6,423 nt of DNA from an uncultured Clostridia bacterium (GCA_944372565.1 CALVZR010000128.1:1-6423); one strand, 5' to 3'. Counted from the first letter of the stretch, positions 1-5,330 are shown. Numbers and translations: made by a program. Notes: generated by a model from the letters alone, not told the origin.

Positions 1-25
1 TAACTGTTATCTGCTTTTCCGCCAT
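1..25 (-). CDS. rpmD: 50S ribosomal protein L30, 5' fragment
   Basis: Only the first eight codons lie in the window; they read MAEKQITV, and the gene runs off the left edge. An ATG is preceded by a strong AAGGAGG whose GGAGG core sits 8 nt upstream and is fused to the TAA of rpsE. A short basic-then-beta N-terminus straight after rpsE is what L30 looks like, and rpmD normally follows rpsE in the spc operon, before rplO. L30 is a small 50S protein that binds 23S rRNA; it is absent from some bacteria, so its presence here is a mild lineage marker. The identification depends mostly on position plus the MAEKQITV start, because the body of the protein is not visible. Confidence 0.85.
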
Positions 26-30
26 AAAAG

Positions 31-41
31 TTTCCTCCTTA
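31..41 (-). promoter_or_regulatory. rpmD ribosome binding site fused to rpsE stop codon
   Basis: On the minus strand the rpsE stop TAA runs directly into GGAGG, giving TAAGGAGGAAA just before the rpmD ATG. A ribosome terminating on rpsE therefore sits on the rpmD Shine-Dalgarno, which suggests translational coupling of S5 and L30 synthesis. Coupling is inferred from the layout. Confidence 0.85.
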
Positions 42-560
42 ACCGATGATCTCTTCCACGGTCTTTCCGCGGAGCGCGGCGATCTCTTCCGCCGTGCGCA
101 GGGCTTTCAGCCCTTCGATGGTCGCCTTCACGCAGTTGATGGGGTTGTTCGTGCCGTAGGATTTCGTGCGGATGTTCTTGATCCCCACCGCTTCCATGAC
201 CGCGCGGACGGGACCGCCCGCGATAACGCCCGTACCTTCTTCGGCGGGGAGCATCAGAACCTTGCCCCTTCCGAATTTGCCCACGACCTCGTGCGGGATG
301 CTGGCGGACACCAGCGAGCATTTGAACATATTCTTCTTCGCCCTCTGCGTGGCCTTTTCGATGGCCTCGGGCACTTCGTTCGCCTTGCCCATGGCGCAGC
401 CGACCCTGCCGTTGCCGTCGCCCACGACGACGAGCGCCGCGAAGCGCATCGTGCGGCCGCCCTTGACGACTTTGGTGACGCGGTTGACGCAGATCATCTT
501 TTTGATCATTCCGTCGTCGGCTTCGTTTCTGCGCGCAGGTCTGTTATTCTCTCTTGCCAT
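39..560 (-). CDS. rpsE: 30S ribosomal protein S5
   Basis: S5 is a 30S protein near the mRNA entry channel, where it contributes to decoding fidelity and mRNA unwinding with S3 and S4. The 173-residue product has the usual length. The N-terminal double-stranded-RNA-binding-type domain holds VNRVTKVVKGGRTMRF (residues 25-40), the loop in which spectinomycin resistance changes occur in other bacteria; no deletion is seen in it. It is followed by VVVGDGNGRVG (44-54). The C-terminal domain carries EEGTGVIAGGPVRAV (107-121), KSYGTNNPINCVKAT (133-147) and the terminal RGKTVEEIIG. The start is supported by AGAGG about 8 nt upstream, weaker than in neighbouring genes. It begins 30 nt after rplR and ends on the rpmD ribosome binding site. 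Confidence 0.98.
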   Translation of the reverse strand: MARENNRPARRNEADDGMIKKMICVNRVTKVVKGGRTMRFAALVVVGDGNGRVGCAMGKANEVPEAIEKATQRAKKNMFKCSLVSASIPHEVVGKFGRGKVLMLPAEEGTGVIAGGPVRAVMEAVGIKNIRTKSYGTNNPINCVKATIEGLKALRTAEEIAALRGKTVEEIIG

Positions 561-590
561 ATTTTCTTCCTCTCTTTAACGAATTTTTCC

Positions 591-959
591 TCAGAACTTC
601 AATCCCGCTTCTCTCGCGCCGTCCGCGAGGCTCTGCACGCGGCCGGTATAGAGATATCCGCCGCGGTCGAACACCACGTTTTCCACGCCTTTCGCCATGG
701 CTTTCTTCGCAACGAGTTCGCCTACCATTTTGGCTTGCTCGTTCTTGGTTTTGCCTTCGAGCGTTCCTTTCAGTTCCTTATCGAGGGTGGACGCCGCAGC
801 CAGGGTGTTTCCCTTCTCGTCGTCTATCACCTGCGCGTAAATGTTGTTCAGGCTCCTGTACACGCACAGTCTCGGCGTAGCCGCCGTTCCCTTTACCTTG
901 CGCCGTACCCTTTGGTGCCTCTTCTTTCTGTCCTGATTTTTATTGATTTTCGTGATCAT
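591..959 (-). CDS. rplR: 50S ribosomal protein L18
   Basis: L18 binds 5S rRNA and, with L5, anchors the 5S particle in the central protuberance of the 50S subunit. The 122-residue product starts with a basic tail, MITKINKNQDRKKRHQRVRR, then the conserved TPRLCVYRSLNNIYAQVIDD (residues 28-47) and ends with the family signature VVFDRGGYLYTGRV (95-108) and LADGAREAGLKF. The open frame extends 19 codons further upstream to a GTG at 1016, but I chose the ATG at 959: it has AGGAG 5 nt upstream, the protein then matches normal L18 length, and the extra residues (through a hairpin) look non-coding. It lies after the operon's only sizeable gap (88 nt downstream of rplF) and 30 nt before rpsE. Confidence 0.97.
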   Translation of the reverse strand: MITKINKNQDRKKRHQRVRRKVKGTAATPRLCVYRSLNNIYAQVIDDEKGNTLAAASTLDKELKGTLEGKTKNEQAKMVGELVAKKAMAKGVENVVFDRGGYLYTGRVQSLADGAREAGLKF

Positions 960-1047
960 ATCGACTCCTGATTTAAACTTTCTCGCGCCCTCGGGCGCAG
1001 TAGGCGGAAAATCCACCTGAAAAGCAACTTAAACCTTGCGCCCGCGA
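960..1047 (-). promoter_or_regulatory. rplF-rplR intergenic leader with two adjacent hairpins
   Basis: This 88-nt gap is the longest in the window. Read on the minus strand it holds a hairpin GGTGG-ATTTT-CCGCC (1003-1017, one G-T pair), a 4-nt spacer, then GCGCC-CGAG-GGCGC (985-998), then an A/T-rich run and AGGAG (965-969) before rplR. Neither hairpin is followed by a T-run, so neither looks like an intrinsic terminator. CGGGCGC at 1038-1044, right after the rplF stop, is perfectly complementary to GCGCCCG at 992-998, so a mutually exclusive longer-range pairing is possible. I see no convincing -35/-10 pair. A regulatory role is an inference; it may simply be a spacer or an mRNA-processing site. 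Confidence 0.45.
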
Positions 1048-1587
1048 TTATTTGCCCGCGGTCTTGCCTTCCTTGCGCTCGATCACTTCGTCGCTGTAAT
1101 GGATGCCGTAGCCGTGATAGGGTTCGGGTTTGCGGATGCTGCGCACGTTGGCGGCATACTGCCCGACCTTGGTCTTATCGATCCCCGAAACGACGATTTC
1201 CGTAGCGGAGGGGCATTCGAGTTTGATGCCGTCCTCTTCAAAAATCTCCACGGGGTGGGAATATCCCACGTTGAGCACCACTTTGTTGCCCTGCTTGGCG
1301 ACTTTGTAACCGACGCCCGCGATGACGAGGCTCTTTTTGAACCCTTCGGTCACGCCCACAACCATATTGTGGAGCAGCGCCCTGTAAAGCCCGTGCTTGG
1401 CGCGGGTTTCGTTTTCGTCGTCCGCGCGCGTGAGGTGCGCTACGTTTCCCTCCACCGTGATGGTGATTTTCGGGTCGTATTCCTGCGTGAGCTGGCCCTT
1501 CGGCCCCTTCACGGTAAATTCCTTTTCCTTCACGTCAACCGTGACGCCCGCCGGCAGCTGCACCGGCATTCTTCCTATTCTGGACAT
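1048..1587 (-). CDS. rplF: 50S ribosomal protein L6
   Basis: L6 binds 23S rRNA at the base of the L7/L12 stalk, near the sarcin-ricin loop and the elongation factor site. The 179-residue length is typical. Two tandem L6-type domains are recognisable: the first begins MSRIGRMPVQLPAGVTVDV and includes the FTVKGPKGQL turn (residues 24-33); the second begins near GFKKSLVIAGVGYKVAKQGN (82-101) and includes LNVGYSHPVE (105-114). The C-terminus has KPEPYHGYGIHYSDEVI and then RKEGKTAGK; the usual motif is PEPYKGKGIRY, so two lysines and an arginine are replaced by His, Tyr and His. Translation starts 5 nt after a TAGGAGGT that includes the rpsH stop codon. The 88-nt hairpin-bearing gap follows it. 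Confidence 0.98.
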   Translation of the reverse strand: MSRIGRMPVQLPAGVTVDVKEKEFTVKGPKGQLTQEYDPKITITVEGNVAHLTRADDENETRAKHGLYRALLHNMVVGVTEGFKKSLVIAGVGYKVAKQGNKVVLNVGYSHPVEIFEEDGIKLECPSATEIVVSGIDKTKVGQYAANVRSIRKPEPYHGYGIHYSDEVIERKEGKTAGK

Positions 1588-1592
1588 CGCTG

Positions 1593-1600
1593 ACCTCCTA
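1593..1600 (-). promoter_or_regulatory. rplF ribosome binding site overlapping rpsH stop
   Basis: TAGGAGGT on the minus strand is at once the TAG stop of rpsH and a near-perfect Shine-Dalgarno for rplF, with 5 nt to the ATG. This fixes the rplF start and implies coupled translation of S8 and L6. Confidence 0.9.
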
Positions 1601-1990
1601 CCACACGTATGCGAGCACTTCGCCGCCCTGATGCGCTTTTCTGGCTTCCCTGTCGGTCATCACGCCCTTGGACGTGGACAGGATGGCGATTCCCAGCCCG
1701 CCGAGAACGCGGGGAATTTCGTCGCACCCGACATAGATCCTGAGGCCGGGTTTGCTCACCCTTTTCAGCCCGCTGATGACCTTGGTGTTGTTCGCGCCGT
1801 ACTTGAGCGTGATGACGATCTTGCCCTGCACGTTGCCTTCTTCTACTTTCACGTCGCTCACATAGCCTTCGCTTAAAAGGATGTTCGCGATCGCCTTCTT
1901 CATGTTGGACGCGGGGATCTCCACCGTCTCGTGCTTGGCGAGCAGGGCGTTCCTGATCCTCGTGAGCATATCCGCTATAACGTCTGTCAT
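1598..1990 (-). CDS. rpsH: 30S ribosomal protein S8
   Basis: S8 is a primary 16S rRNA-binding protein of the 30S platform; in E. coli it also represses spc operon translation by binding mRNA at the start of rplE. The 130-residue protein has the normal length. It opens with MTDVIADMLTRIRNALLAKH, with ETVEIPASNMKKAIANIL (residues 21-38) following. The C-terminal rRNA-binding part shows LGGLGIAILSTSKGVMTDRE (96-115), with the STS-x-G signature at 105-109, and the closing GGEVLAYVW. AAGGAGG lies 5 nt upstream of the region GCGAAAG that leads to the ATG, and includes the end of the rpsN stop codon. I did not see an obvious copy of the E. coli-type S8 mRNA operator at the rplE start here, but I could not fold the RNA. 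Confidence 0.98.
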   Translation of the reverse strand: MTDVIADMLTRIRNALLAKHETVEIPASNMKKAIANILLSEGYVSDVKVEEGNVQGKIVITLKYGANNTKVISGLKRVSKPGLRIYVGCDEIPRVLGGLGIAILSTSKGVMTDREARKAHQGGEVLAYVW

Positions 1991-2002
1991 CTTTCGCCCT
2001 CC

Positions 2003-2188
2003 TTACCAGCTCGCTTTCTTCACGCCGGGGATCTGCCCCTTGTACGCGAGATTTCTGAAACAGATACGGCAGATCCCGTATTTGCGGATGACGGCGTGCG
2101 GACGGCCGCAGATGCTGCATCTCGTATAAGCTCTCGTAGAGAACTTAGCGGGTTTCTGCTGTTTGTTTATCATCGATTTTTTAGCCAT
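2003..2188 (-). CDS. rpsN: 30S ribosomal protein S14, zinc-binding (type Z)
   Basis: S14 sits in the head of the 30S subunit next to S3 and S10. At 61 residues this is the short type Z form (called rpsZ in some annotations), not the roughly 100-residue zinc-free form. Four cysteines form a zinc ribbon: CSIC at 24-27 and CRIC at 40-43, with GRPHAVIRKYG between them. The C-terminus FRNLAYKGQIPGVKKASW is the conserved ending of the family. The start ATG is preceded by AAAGGAG about 7 nt upstream, itself a few bases after the rplE stop. The zinc form is typical of Bacillota and many other Gram-positives; some carry a zinc-free paralogue elsewhere for zinc-poor conditions, which cannot be judged from this window. 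Confidence 0.98.
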   Translation of the reverse strand: MAKKSMINKQQKPAKFSTRAYTRCSICGRPHAVIRKYGICRICFRNLAYKGQIPGVKKASW

Positions 2189-2206
2189 GTTCGTTCTCCT
2201 TTCGCC

Positions 2207-2812
2207 TTACTTGTTGCCGAAGGGCATTCCCAGCGCCTTCAAAAGTTCCCTGGCTTCCTCGTCGGTGTTCGCCGTCGTGGTGAAGCAGACGTCGAACCCT
2301 CTGATCTTCTCCACCTGGTCGTAAGAGATTTCCGGGAAGATGAGCTGTTCTTTCACGCCCATCGCGTAGTTGCCCCTGCCGTCGAAAGACTTGGAGGATA
2401 CGCCGCGGAAGTCCCTCACCCGCGGGAGCGCGATGGATACGAGTTTATCGAAAAATTCGTACATCCTGTCCCCGCGCAGGGTAACCTTCGCGCCGACCGT
2501 CATCCCCTCTCTCACCTTGAAGTTCGCAACCGACTTTCTGGCGGCGATGGTGAGCGGTTTCTGGCCGGAAATGGTTTTGAGTTCCTCCACCGCGAGCTGA
2601 ATGCTCTTGGCGTTGTCCTTCACGTCGCCCAGCCCCGTATTCAGCGTGATTTTCACCAGCTTGGGAACCTGGTTGATGTTTTTATATCCGAATTTCTTCA
2701 CGAGATAGGGCACGACTTCGTTTACGTAGCGCGCCTTCACCCTGTTCATTTCCGTAGGCTTTTTCTCGGTTGCAGCTTCCTTAGCAACCTGAGTTTTCTT
2801 TGCTGCTGCCAT
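2207..2812 (-). CDS. rplE: 50S ribosomal protein L5 with N-terminal extension
   Basis: L5 binds 5S rRNA and forms part of the central protuberance, contacting the P-site tRNA. The 201-residue product is about 21 longer than the usual 179-180. The canonical protein begins at Met22 (MNRVKARYVNEVVPYLVKKF) and is well conserved: QVPKLVKITLNTGLGD (48-63), GQKPLTIAARKSVANFKVRE (83-102), GAKVTLRGDRMYEF (107-120), LPRVRDFRGVSSKSFDGRGN (129-148), EQLIFPEI (155-162) and TTANTDEEARELL at the end. I chose the ATG at 2812 because CGGAGGT lies 5 nt upstream of it while the Met22 codon at 2749 has no good ribosome binding site. The additional residues, MAAAKKTQVAKEAATEKKPT, are Lys/Ala-rich, resembling the tail of L24 encoded just upstream. 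If translation started at Met22 the protein would be ordinary. Confidence 0.96.
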   Translation of the reverse strand: MAAAKKTQVAKEAATEKKPTEMNRVKARYVNEVVPYLVKKFGYKNINQVPKLVKITLNTGLGDVKDNAKSIQLAVEELKTISGQKPLTIAARKSVANFKVREGMTVGAKVTLRGDRMYEFFDKLVSIALPRVRDFRGVSSKSFDGRGNYAMGVKEQLIFPEISYDQVEKIRGFDVCFTTTANTDEEARELLKALGMPFGNK

Positions 2813-2825
2813 GTTTTACCTCCGA

Positions 2826-3329
2826 TTATTCCGCCTTGTCCGCGCTTTCGGCCTTCGCCTTCGCGCTCTTCTTGGCTGCGGGTTTCTTCTCCGCGCCTTC
2901 CGCGCTCTTGGCGCTCTTCTTCACGCCCGAAGCGGACTTCTTGGCCGCGGTTTTGGTTTCCGCCTTGCCGCCCGCGGCGGATTTCCTGGCGGCTTTTTTG
3001 GTTTCTTTCACTTCCTTGGGCGCGTCGAGCGCGGCGCCGCATTTCTTGCACACGCGGATCTTCTTGTCGCCTTCAATCTTGTAAGCTACCCTCGTCGCCT
3101 TGTCGCACTTGGGGCACACGACCATCACGTTGCTCGCCTGGATCGCGCCGTTCTGCTCTTCGATCTTGGAAACGTCCTGCGCGCTGCGCGCTTTCTTGTG
3201 CTTTTTCTGCACGTTCACGCCTTCCACGACGATCCTGCCTTCGTTCGGCAGCGCAACGAGCACTTTGCCCGTTTTGCCCGCGTCTTTACCGGTAATCACC
3301 TTCACGGTGTCGTTCTTCTTAACTCTCAT
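2826..3329 (-). CDS. rplX: 50S ribosomal protein L24 with zinc ribbon and basic C-terminal tail
   Basis: L24 is an early-assembly 50S protein that nucleates folding of 23S rRNA domain I and lies near the exit tunnel. The product has 167 residues, against about 102-105 for the family. Residues 1-103 are a complete L24: KKNDTVKVITGKDAGKTGKV (4-23) is the KOW motif, followed by RIVVEGVNVQKKHKK (32-46). Two cysteine pairs, CPKC (72-75) and CKKC (94-97), form a likely zinc ribbon, as in many clostridial L24 proteins. Residues 104-167 are low-complexity, built almost entirely of Lys, Ala, Ser, Glu and Gly with recurring KKSA/AAKKSA units, resembling histone H1-like tails. The frame stays open with the same base use to a TAA, so this is not an obvious frameshift product. 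The start follows TAAGGAG, which overlaps the rplN stop. Confidence 0.97.
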   Translation of the reverse strand: MRVKKNDTVKVITGKDAGKTGKVLVALPNEGRIVVEGVNVQKKHKKARSAQDVSKIEEQNGAIQASNVMVVCPKCDKATRVAYKIEGDKKIRVCKKCGAALDAPKEVKETKKAARKSAAGGKAETKTAAKKSASGVKKSAKSAEGAEKKPAAKKSAKAKAESADKAE

Positions 3330-3340
3330 CGCGTTTCTCC

Positions 3341-3709
3341 TTACAATACCTCGGGCGCGAGCGAAATGATACGCATATAGTCCTTATCGCGCAGTTCGCG
3401 CGCGATGGGCCCGAAAATACGCGTCCCTCTCGGCTGTTTCTGATTGTCGATGATGACCGCGGCGTTCTCGTCGAACCTGATGTAGGTGCCGTCGGGTCTT
3501 CTGACCCCGTTCACCGAACGGACGATCACCGCTTTCACGACTTCGCCCTTCTTCACCGCGCCGCCCGGCGTTGCCGATTTAACGCTCGCGACGATCACGT
3601 CGCCGATGTTCGCCGTCCTTCTGAAACTTCCGCCGAGCACCCGGATGCACATGATCTCTTTGGCGCCGGAGTTATCGGCGACTTTCAATCTCGATTGTGG
3701 TTGTATCAT
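3341..3709 (-). CDS. rplN: 50S ribosomal protein L14
   Basis: L14 lies at the subunit interface, binds 23S rRNA, and takes part in intersubunit bridges; it is also the docking site of the ribosome silencing factor RsfS in other bacteria. The 122-residue length is exactly typical. Conserved stretches run throughout: MIQPQSRLKVADNSGAKEIM at the start, CIRVLGG (21-27), IGDVIVASVKSATPGGAVKK (35-54), VRSVNGVRRPDGTYIRFDEN (63-82) and GTRIFGPIARELRD (95-108), ending in ISLAPEVL. The start ATG follows GGGAGG, located 3 nt after the rpsQ stop. Its stop codon TAA is the first part of the rplX ribosome binding site. Confidence 0.98.
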   Translation of the reverse strand: MIQPQSRLKVADNSGAKEIMCIRVLGGSFRRTANIGDVIVASVKSATPGGAVKKGEVVKAVIVRSVNGVRRPDGTYIRFDENAAVIIDNQKQPRGTRIFGPIARELRDKDYMRIISLAPEVL

Positions 3710-3724
3710 TGCCGGATCCTCCCG

Positions 3725-3979
3725 TTACTTCGCTTTCTCGATGATTTCCGCAACTCTCCAGTTCTTGTCCTTGGAGAGCTTTCTCGTTTCCACGATGCGG
3801 ACCTTATCGCCCACGCCGCACTCGTTCTTCTCGTCGTGCGCCTTGAAGCGGTGCGTGCTCTTGATGGTCTTTTTGTAAAGCGGGTGTTTCGCCTTTTCCT
3901 CGATCGCCACGACGACCGTTTTATCCATCTTGTCGGAAACAACCACGCCGACCCTTTCTTTTCTTAAATTTCTTTCCAT
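3725..3979 (-). CDS. rpsQ: 30S ribosomal protein S17
   Basis: S17 is a primary 16S rRNA-binding protein with an OB fold, placed on the 30S body. The 84-residue length is typical. The N-terminus MERNLRKERVGVVVSDKMDK leads into TVVVAIEEKAKHPLYKKTIK (21-40), with the conserved HPLYKK and RFKAHDE (44-50), then the GVGDKVRIVETRKLSKDKNW block (55-74) and WRVAEIIEKAK at the end. The start is separated from the rpmC stop by 18 nt. Its Shine-Dalgarno, GGGAG, sits about 12 nt from the ATG, longer than for the neighbouring genes, so initiation may rely partly on coupling with rpmC. Confidence 0.98.
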   Translation of the reverse strand: MERNLRKERVGVVVSDKMDKTVVVAIEEKAKHPLYKKTIKSTHRFKAHDEKNECGVGDKVRIVETRKLSKDKNWRVAEIIEKAK

Positions 3980-3997
3980 AATCTATCCGTTCTCCCG

Positions 3998-4198
3998 TTA
4001 AGCCTTCGCTTTCAGTTCCCTCTCGCGGAGAATGGTTTTCACCTTCGCGATATCCCTCTTGCAGTTCCTGAGAGAAACGGGATTTTCCAGCTGCCCCGTC
4101 GCGTGGCGGAAACGAAGATTGAACAGTTCGTTCTTCAGTTCCGCGAGCTTGGTCTTCAGCTCGTCGTCGGTAAGTTCTCTAATTTCTATCGTTTTCAT
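3998..4198 (-). CDS. rpmC: 50S ribosomal protein L29
   Basis: L29 is a small helical hairpin protein at the peptide exit site, where with L23 it forms the docking platform for trigger factor and the signal recognition particle. The 66-residue product is typical. MKTIEIRELTDDELKTKLAE starts the first helix; LKNELFNLRFRHATGQLENP (21-40) contains the highly conserved NLRF and TGQLENP; VSLRNCKRDIAKVKTIL (41-57) is the second helix. The start overlaps the rplP stop by one base (TGATG), a classic coupling arrangement, and the ribosome binding site must lie within the end of rplP. Confidence 0.98.
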   Translation of the reverse strand: MKTIEIRELTDDELKTKLAELKNELFNLRFRHATGQLENPVSLRNCKRDIAKVKTILRERELKAKA

Positions 4199-4644
4199 CA
4201 GCCTTCACCGCCTTCCTGATTATTTTGCGCCTCCAGCTCCGCCCTCGTGACGAACTTCGTCTTGATGGGGAGTTTGTGGCCGGCGAGCCGCATGGCCTCT
4301 TTGGCGACGTCTTCCGGAACGCCGTTCATTTCGAACAGCACCCTGCCCGGCTTCACCACCGCGACCCAGTATTCCACCGCGCCTTTACCGCTGCCCATTC
4401 GGGAATCCTGCGGCTTTTTGGTGATGGGCTTGTGCGGGAAAATGTCTATCCAGACCTTACCGCCTCTCTTTATGAATCTCGTCATCGCGACACGCGCCGC
4501 CTCGATCTGATTGGATTTGATCCAGGCGGGTTCGAGCGCCACCAGGCCGTAATCGCCGTAAGCGATCTTGTTGCCCTTGGTGCATTTGCCCGTCATCCTG
4601 CCGCGGTGTACCCTTCTTCTTTTCACTCTTTTCGGCATTAACAT
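4198..4644 (-). CDS. rplP: 50S ribosomal protein L16
   Basis: L16 binds 23S rRNA beside the A-site tRNA elbow and is needed for late 50S assembly and peptidyl transfer. The product is 148 residues, slightly longer than the common 137-144. MLMPKRVKRRRVHRGRMTGK is the family start, so the first of two closely spaced ATG codons (4644, not 4638) is preferred; the first also lies nearer the ribosome binding site. Other signatures are ALEPAWIKSNQIEAARVAMT (36-55), GGKVWIDIFPHKPITKKP (61-78), RMGSGKGAVEYWVAVVKPGR (82-101) and LFEMNGV. Arg82 aligns with the arginine that is hydroxylated in E. coli L16. The C-terminus, QNNQEGGEG, is an acidic add-on whose codons supply the rpmC ribosome binding site. 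Confidence 0.98.
   Translation of the reverse strand: MLMPKRVKRRRVHRGRMTGKCTKGNKIAYGDYGLVALEPAWIKSNQIEAARVAMTRFIKRGGKVWIDIFPHKPITKKPQDSRMGSGKGAVEYWVAVVKPGRVLFEMNGVPEDVAKEAMRLAGHKLPIKTKFVTRAELEAQNNQEGGEG
4202..4214 (-). promoter_or_regulatory. rpmC ribosome binding site inside the end of rplP
   Basis: Because rpmC starts within the rplP stop (TGATG), its Shine-Dalgarno has to be coding. On the minus strand the last rplP codons give AAGGCGGTGAAGG; AAGGCGG ends 9 nt from the ATG. In rplP these bases encode most of the Glu-Gly-Gly-Glu-Gly tail. Confidence 0.7.
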
Positions 4645-4647
4645 AAT

Positions 4648-5316
4648 TTATGCTTCGCCTCCTTCAACGGTTTTCTTGCCGGGTTTACCGATGACTTCTC
4701 CCTTGTAAATCCAGCACTTGATGCCGATCACGCCGAACGTGGTGTGCGCTTCGGCAAAGCCGTAATCGATGTCCGCGCGGAGCGTCTGCAAAGGAATGGA
4801 CCCTTCGTGATACTGCTCGGTGCGCGCGATCTCGGCGCCGTCCAGACGGCCGCTCACCATCACTTTCACGCCCTTCACCCCGCTTCTCACCGAACGGCCG
4901 ATGGCCTGTTTCATGGAGCGGCGGAAAGACGCGCGCTTTTCAAGCTGCCCCGCGATGGATTCCGCAACGAGCTGCGCGTCCGCGTCGGGCTTTTTGATCT
5001 CCACGATGTTGATGGAGATCTGCCTGCTCGCCGTGAGGCGGGCGAGCTTTTTCTTCATCACTTCGATTTCCGCGCCGGCCTTGCCGATCAGCACGCCGGG
5101 GCGGGCGGTATGCACCGTGATGGTGATCCTCTGCGCGGCGCGCTCGATCACGATCTTGGAGATCGCCGCCTGATAATATTGTTTTTTCAGATACGTTCTG
5201 ATCGCGTAGTCTTCCTTGATGTTCGCGGCGATATCCTTTTTGCCGGCGAACCACTGGGTATCCCAATCCTTGATGATTCCTACTCTCAAACCGTGCGGGT
5301 TAACTTTCTGTCCCAT
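4648..5316 (-). CDS. rpsC: 30S ribosomal protein S3
   Basis: S3 binds the 30S head, lines the mRNA entry tunnel and, with S4 and S5, provides helicase activity on mRNA. The 222-residue product is of normal length. The frame stays open 44 codons further upstream within rplV, but the start at 5316 gives the invariant MGQKVNPHGLRVGIIKDW and is preceded by AAGGAGG; the upstream part is an rplV shadow. A type 2 KH domain is visible, with its GxxG loop as GKAG at 78-81 (within RPGVLIGKAGAEIEVMKKKL). FRRSMKQA (131-138) keeps the arginines and lysine implicated in helicase activity. The C-terminal domain holds GVKGVKVMVSGRLDGAEIAR (146-165) and LRADIDYGFAEAHTTFGVIG (179-198). The protein stops soon after GVIGIKCWIYKGEV with a short EGGEA end. 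Confidence 0.98.
   Translation of the reverse strand: MGQKVNPHGLRVGIIKDWDTQWFAGKKDIAANIKEDYAIRTYLKKQYYQAAISKIVIERAAQRITITVHTARPGVLIGKAGAEIEVMKKKLARLTASRQISINIVEIKKPDADAQLVAESIAGQLEKRASFRRSMKQAIGRSVRSGVKGVKVMVSGRLDGAEIARTEQYHEGSIPLQTLRADIDYGFAEAHTTFGVIGIKCWIYKGEVIGKPGKKTVEGGEA
4658..4664 (-). promoter_or_regulatory. rplP ribosome binding site inside the end of rpsC
   Basis: AAGGAGG on the minus strand lies in the last codons of rpsC, encoding part of Glu-Gly-Gly-Glu. It is 13 nt from the first rplP ATG (4644) and 19 nt from the second (4638), which favours the first. The rpsC stop and rplP start are only 3 nt apart. Confidence 0.8.
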
Positions 5317-5330
5317 ACTGTCCTCCTTCC

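Noticed and set aside
960..1016. 19-codon upstream extension of rplR from a GTG at 1016
   Set aside because: It passes through the hairpins, lacks a properly spaced Shine-Dalgarno and would make L18 unusually long, while the ATG at 959 has AGGAG and gives the normal length.
985..1017. Rho-independent terminator between rplF and rplR
   Set aside because: The stems are 5-6 bp and neither is followed by a T-run on the transcribed strand; termination here would also cut off essential downstream genes.
960..1047. Internal promoter before rplR
   Set aside because: A TTGCTT-like element occurs, but at the right distance there is only CCTACT, a poor -10 box. Not enough to call.
2829..3020. L24 tail as a frameshift artefact or a separate fused gene
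   Set aside because: The frame and base use are continuous with rplX, no stop or start separates them, and the tail ends at a TAA placed just before the rplE ribosome binding site. Kept as a true extension, with assembly error only as a residual possibility.
1931..3295. 454-codon open frame on the plus strand
   Set aside because: It lies antisense to rpsH, rpsN, rplE and rplX, all firmly identified. The translation is Arg/Ser/Phe/Pro-rich without recognisable domains, and its length follows from the GC-rich codon use of the opposite strand and the stop-poor rplX tail.
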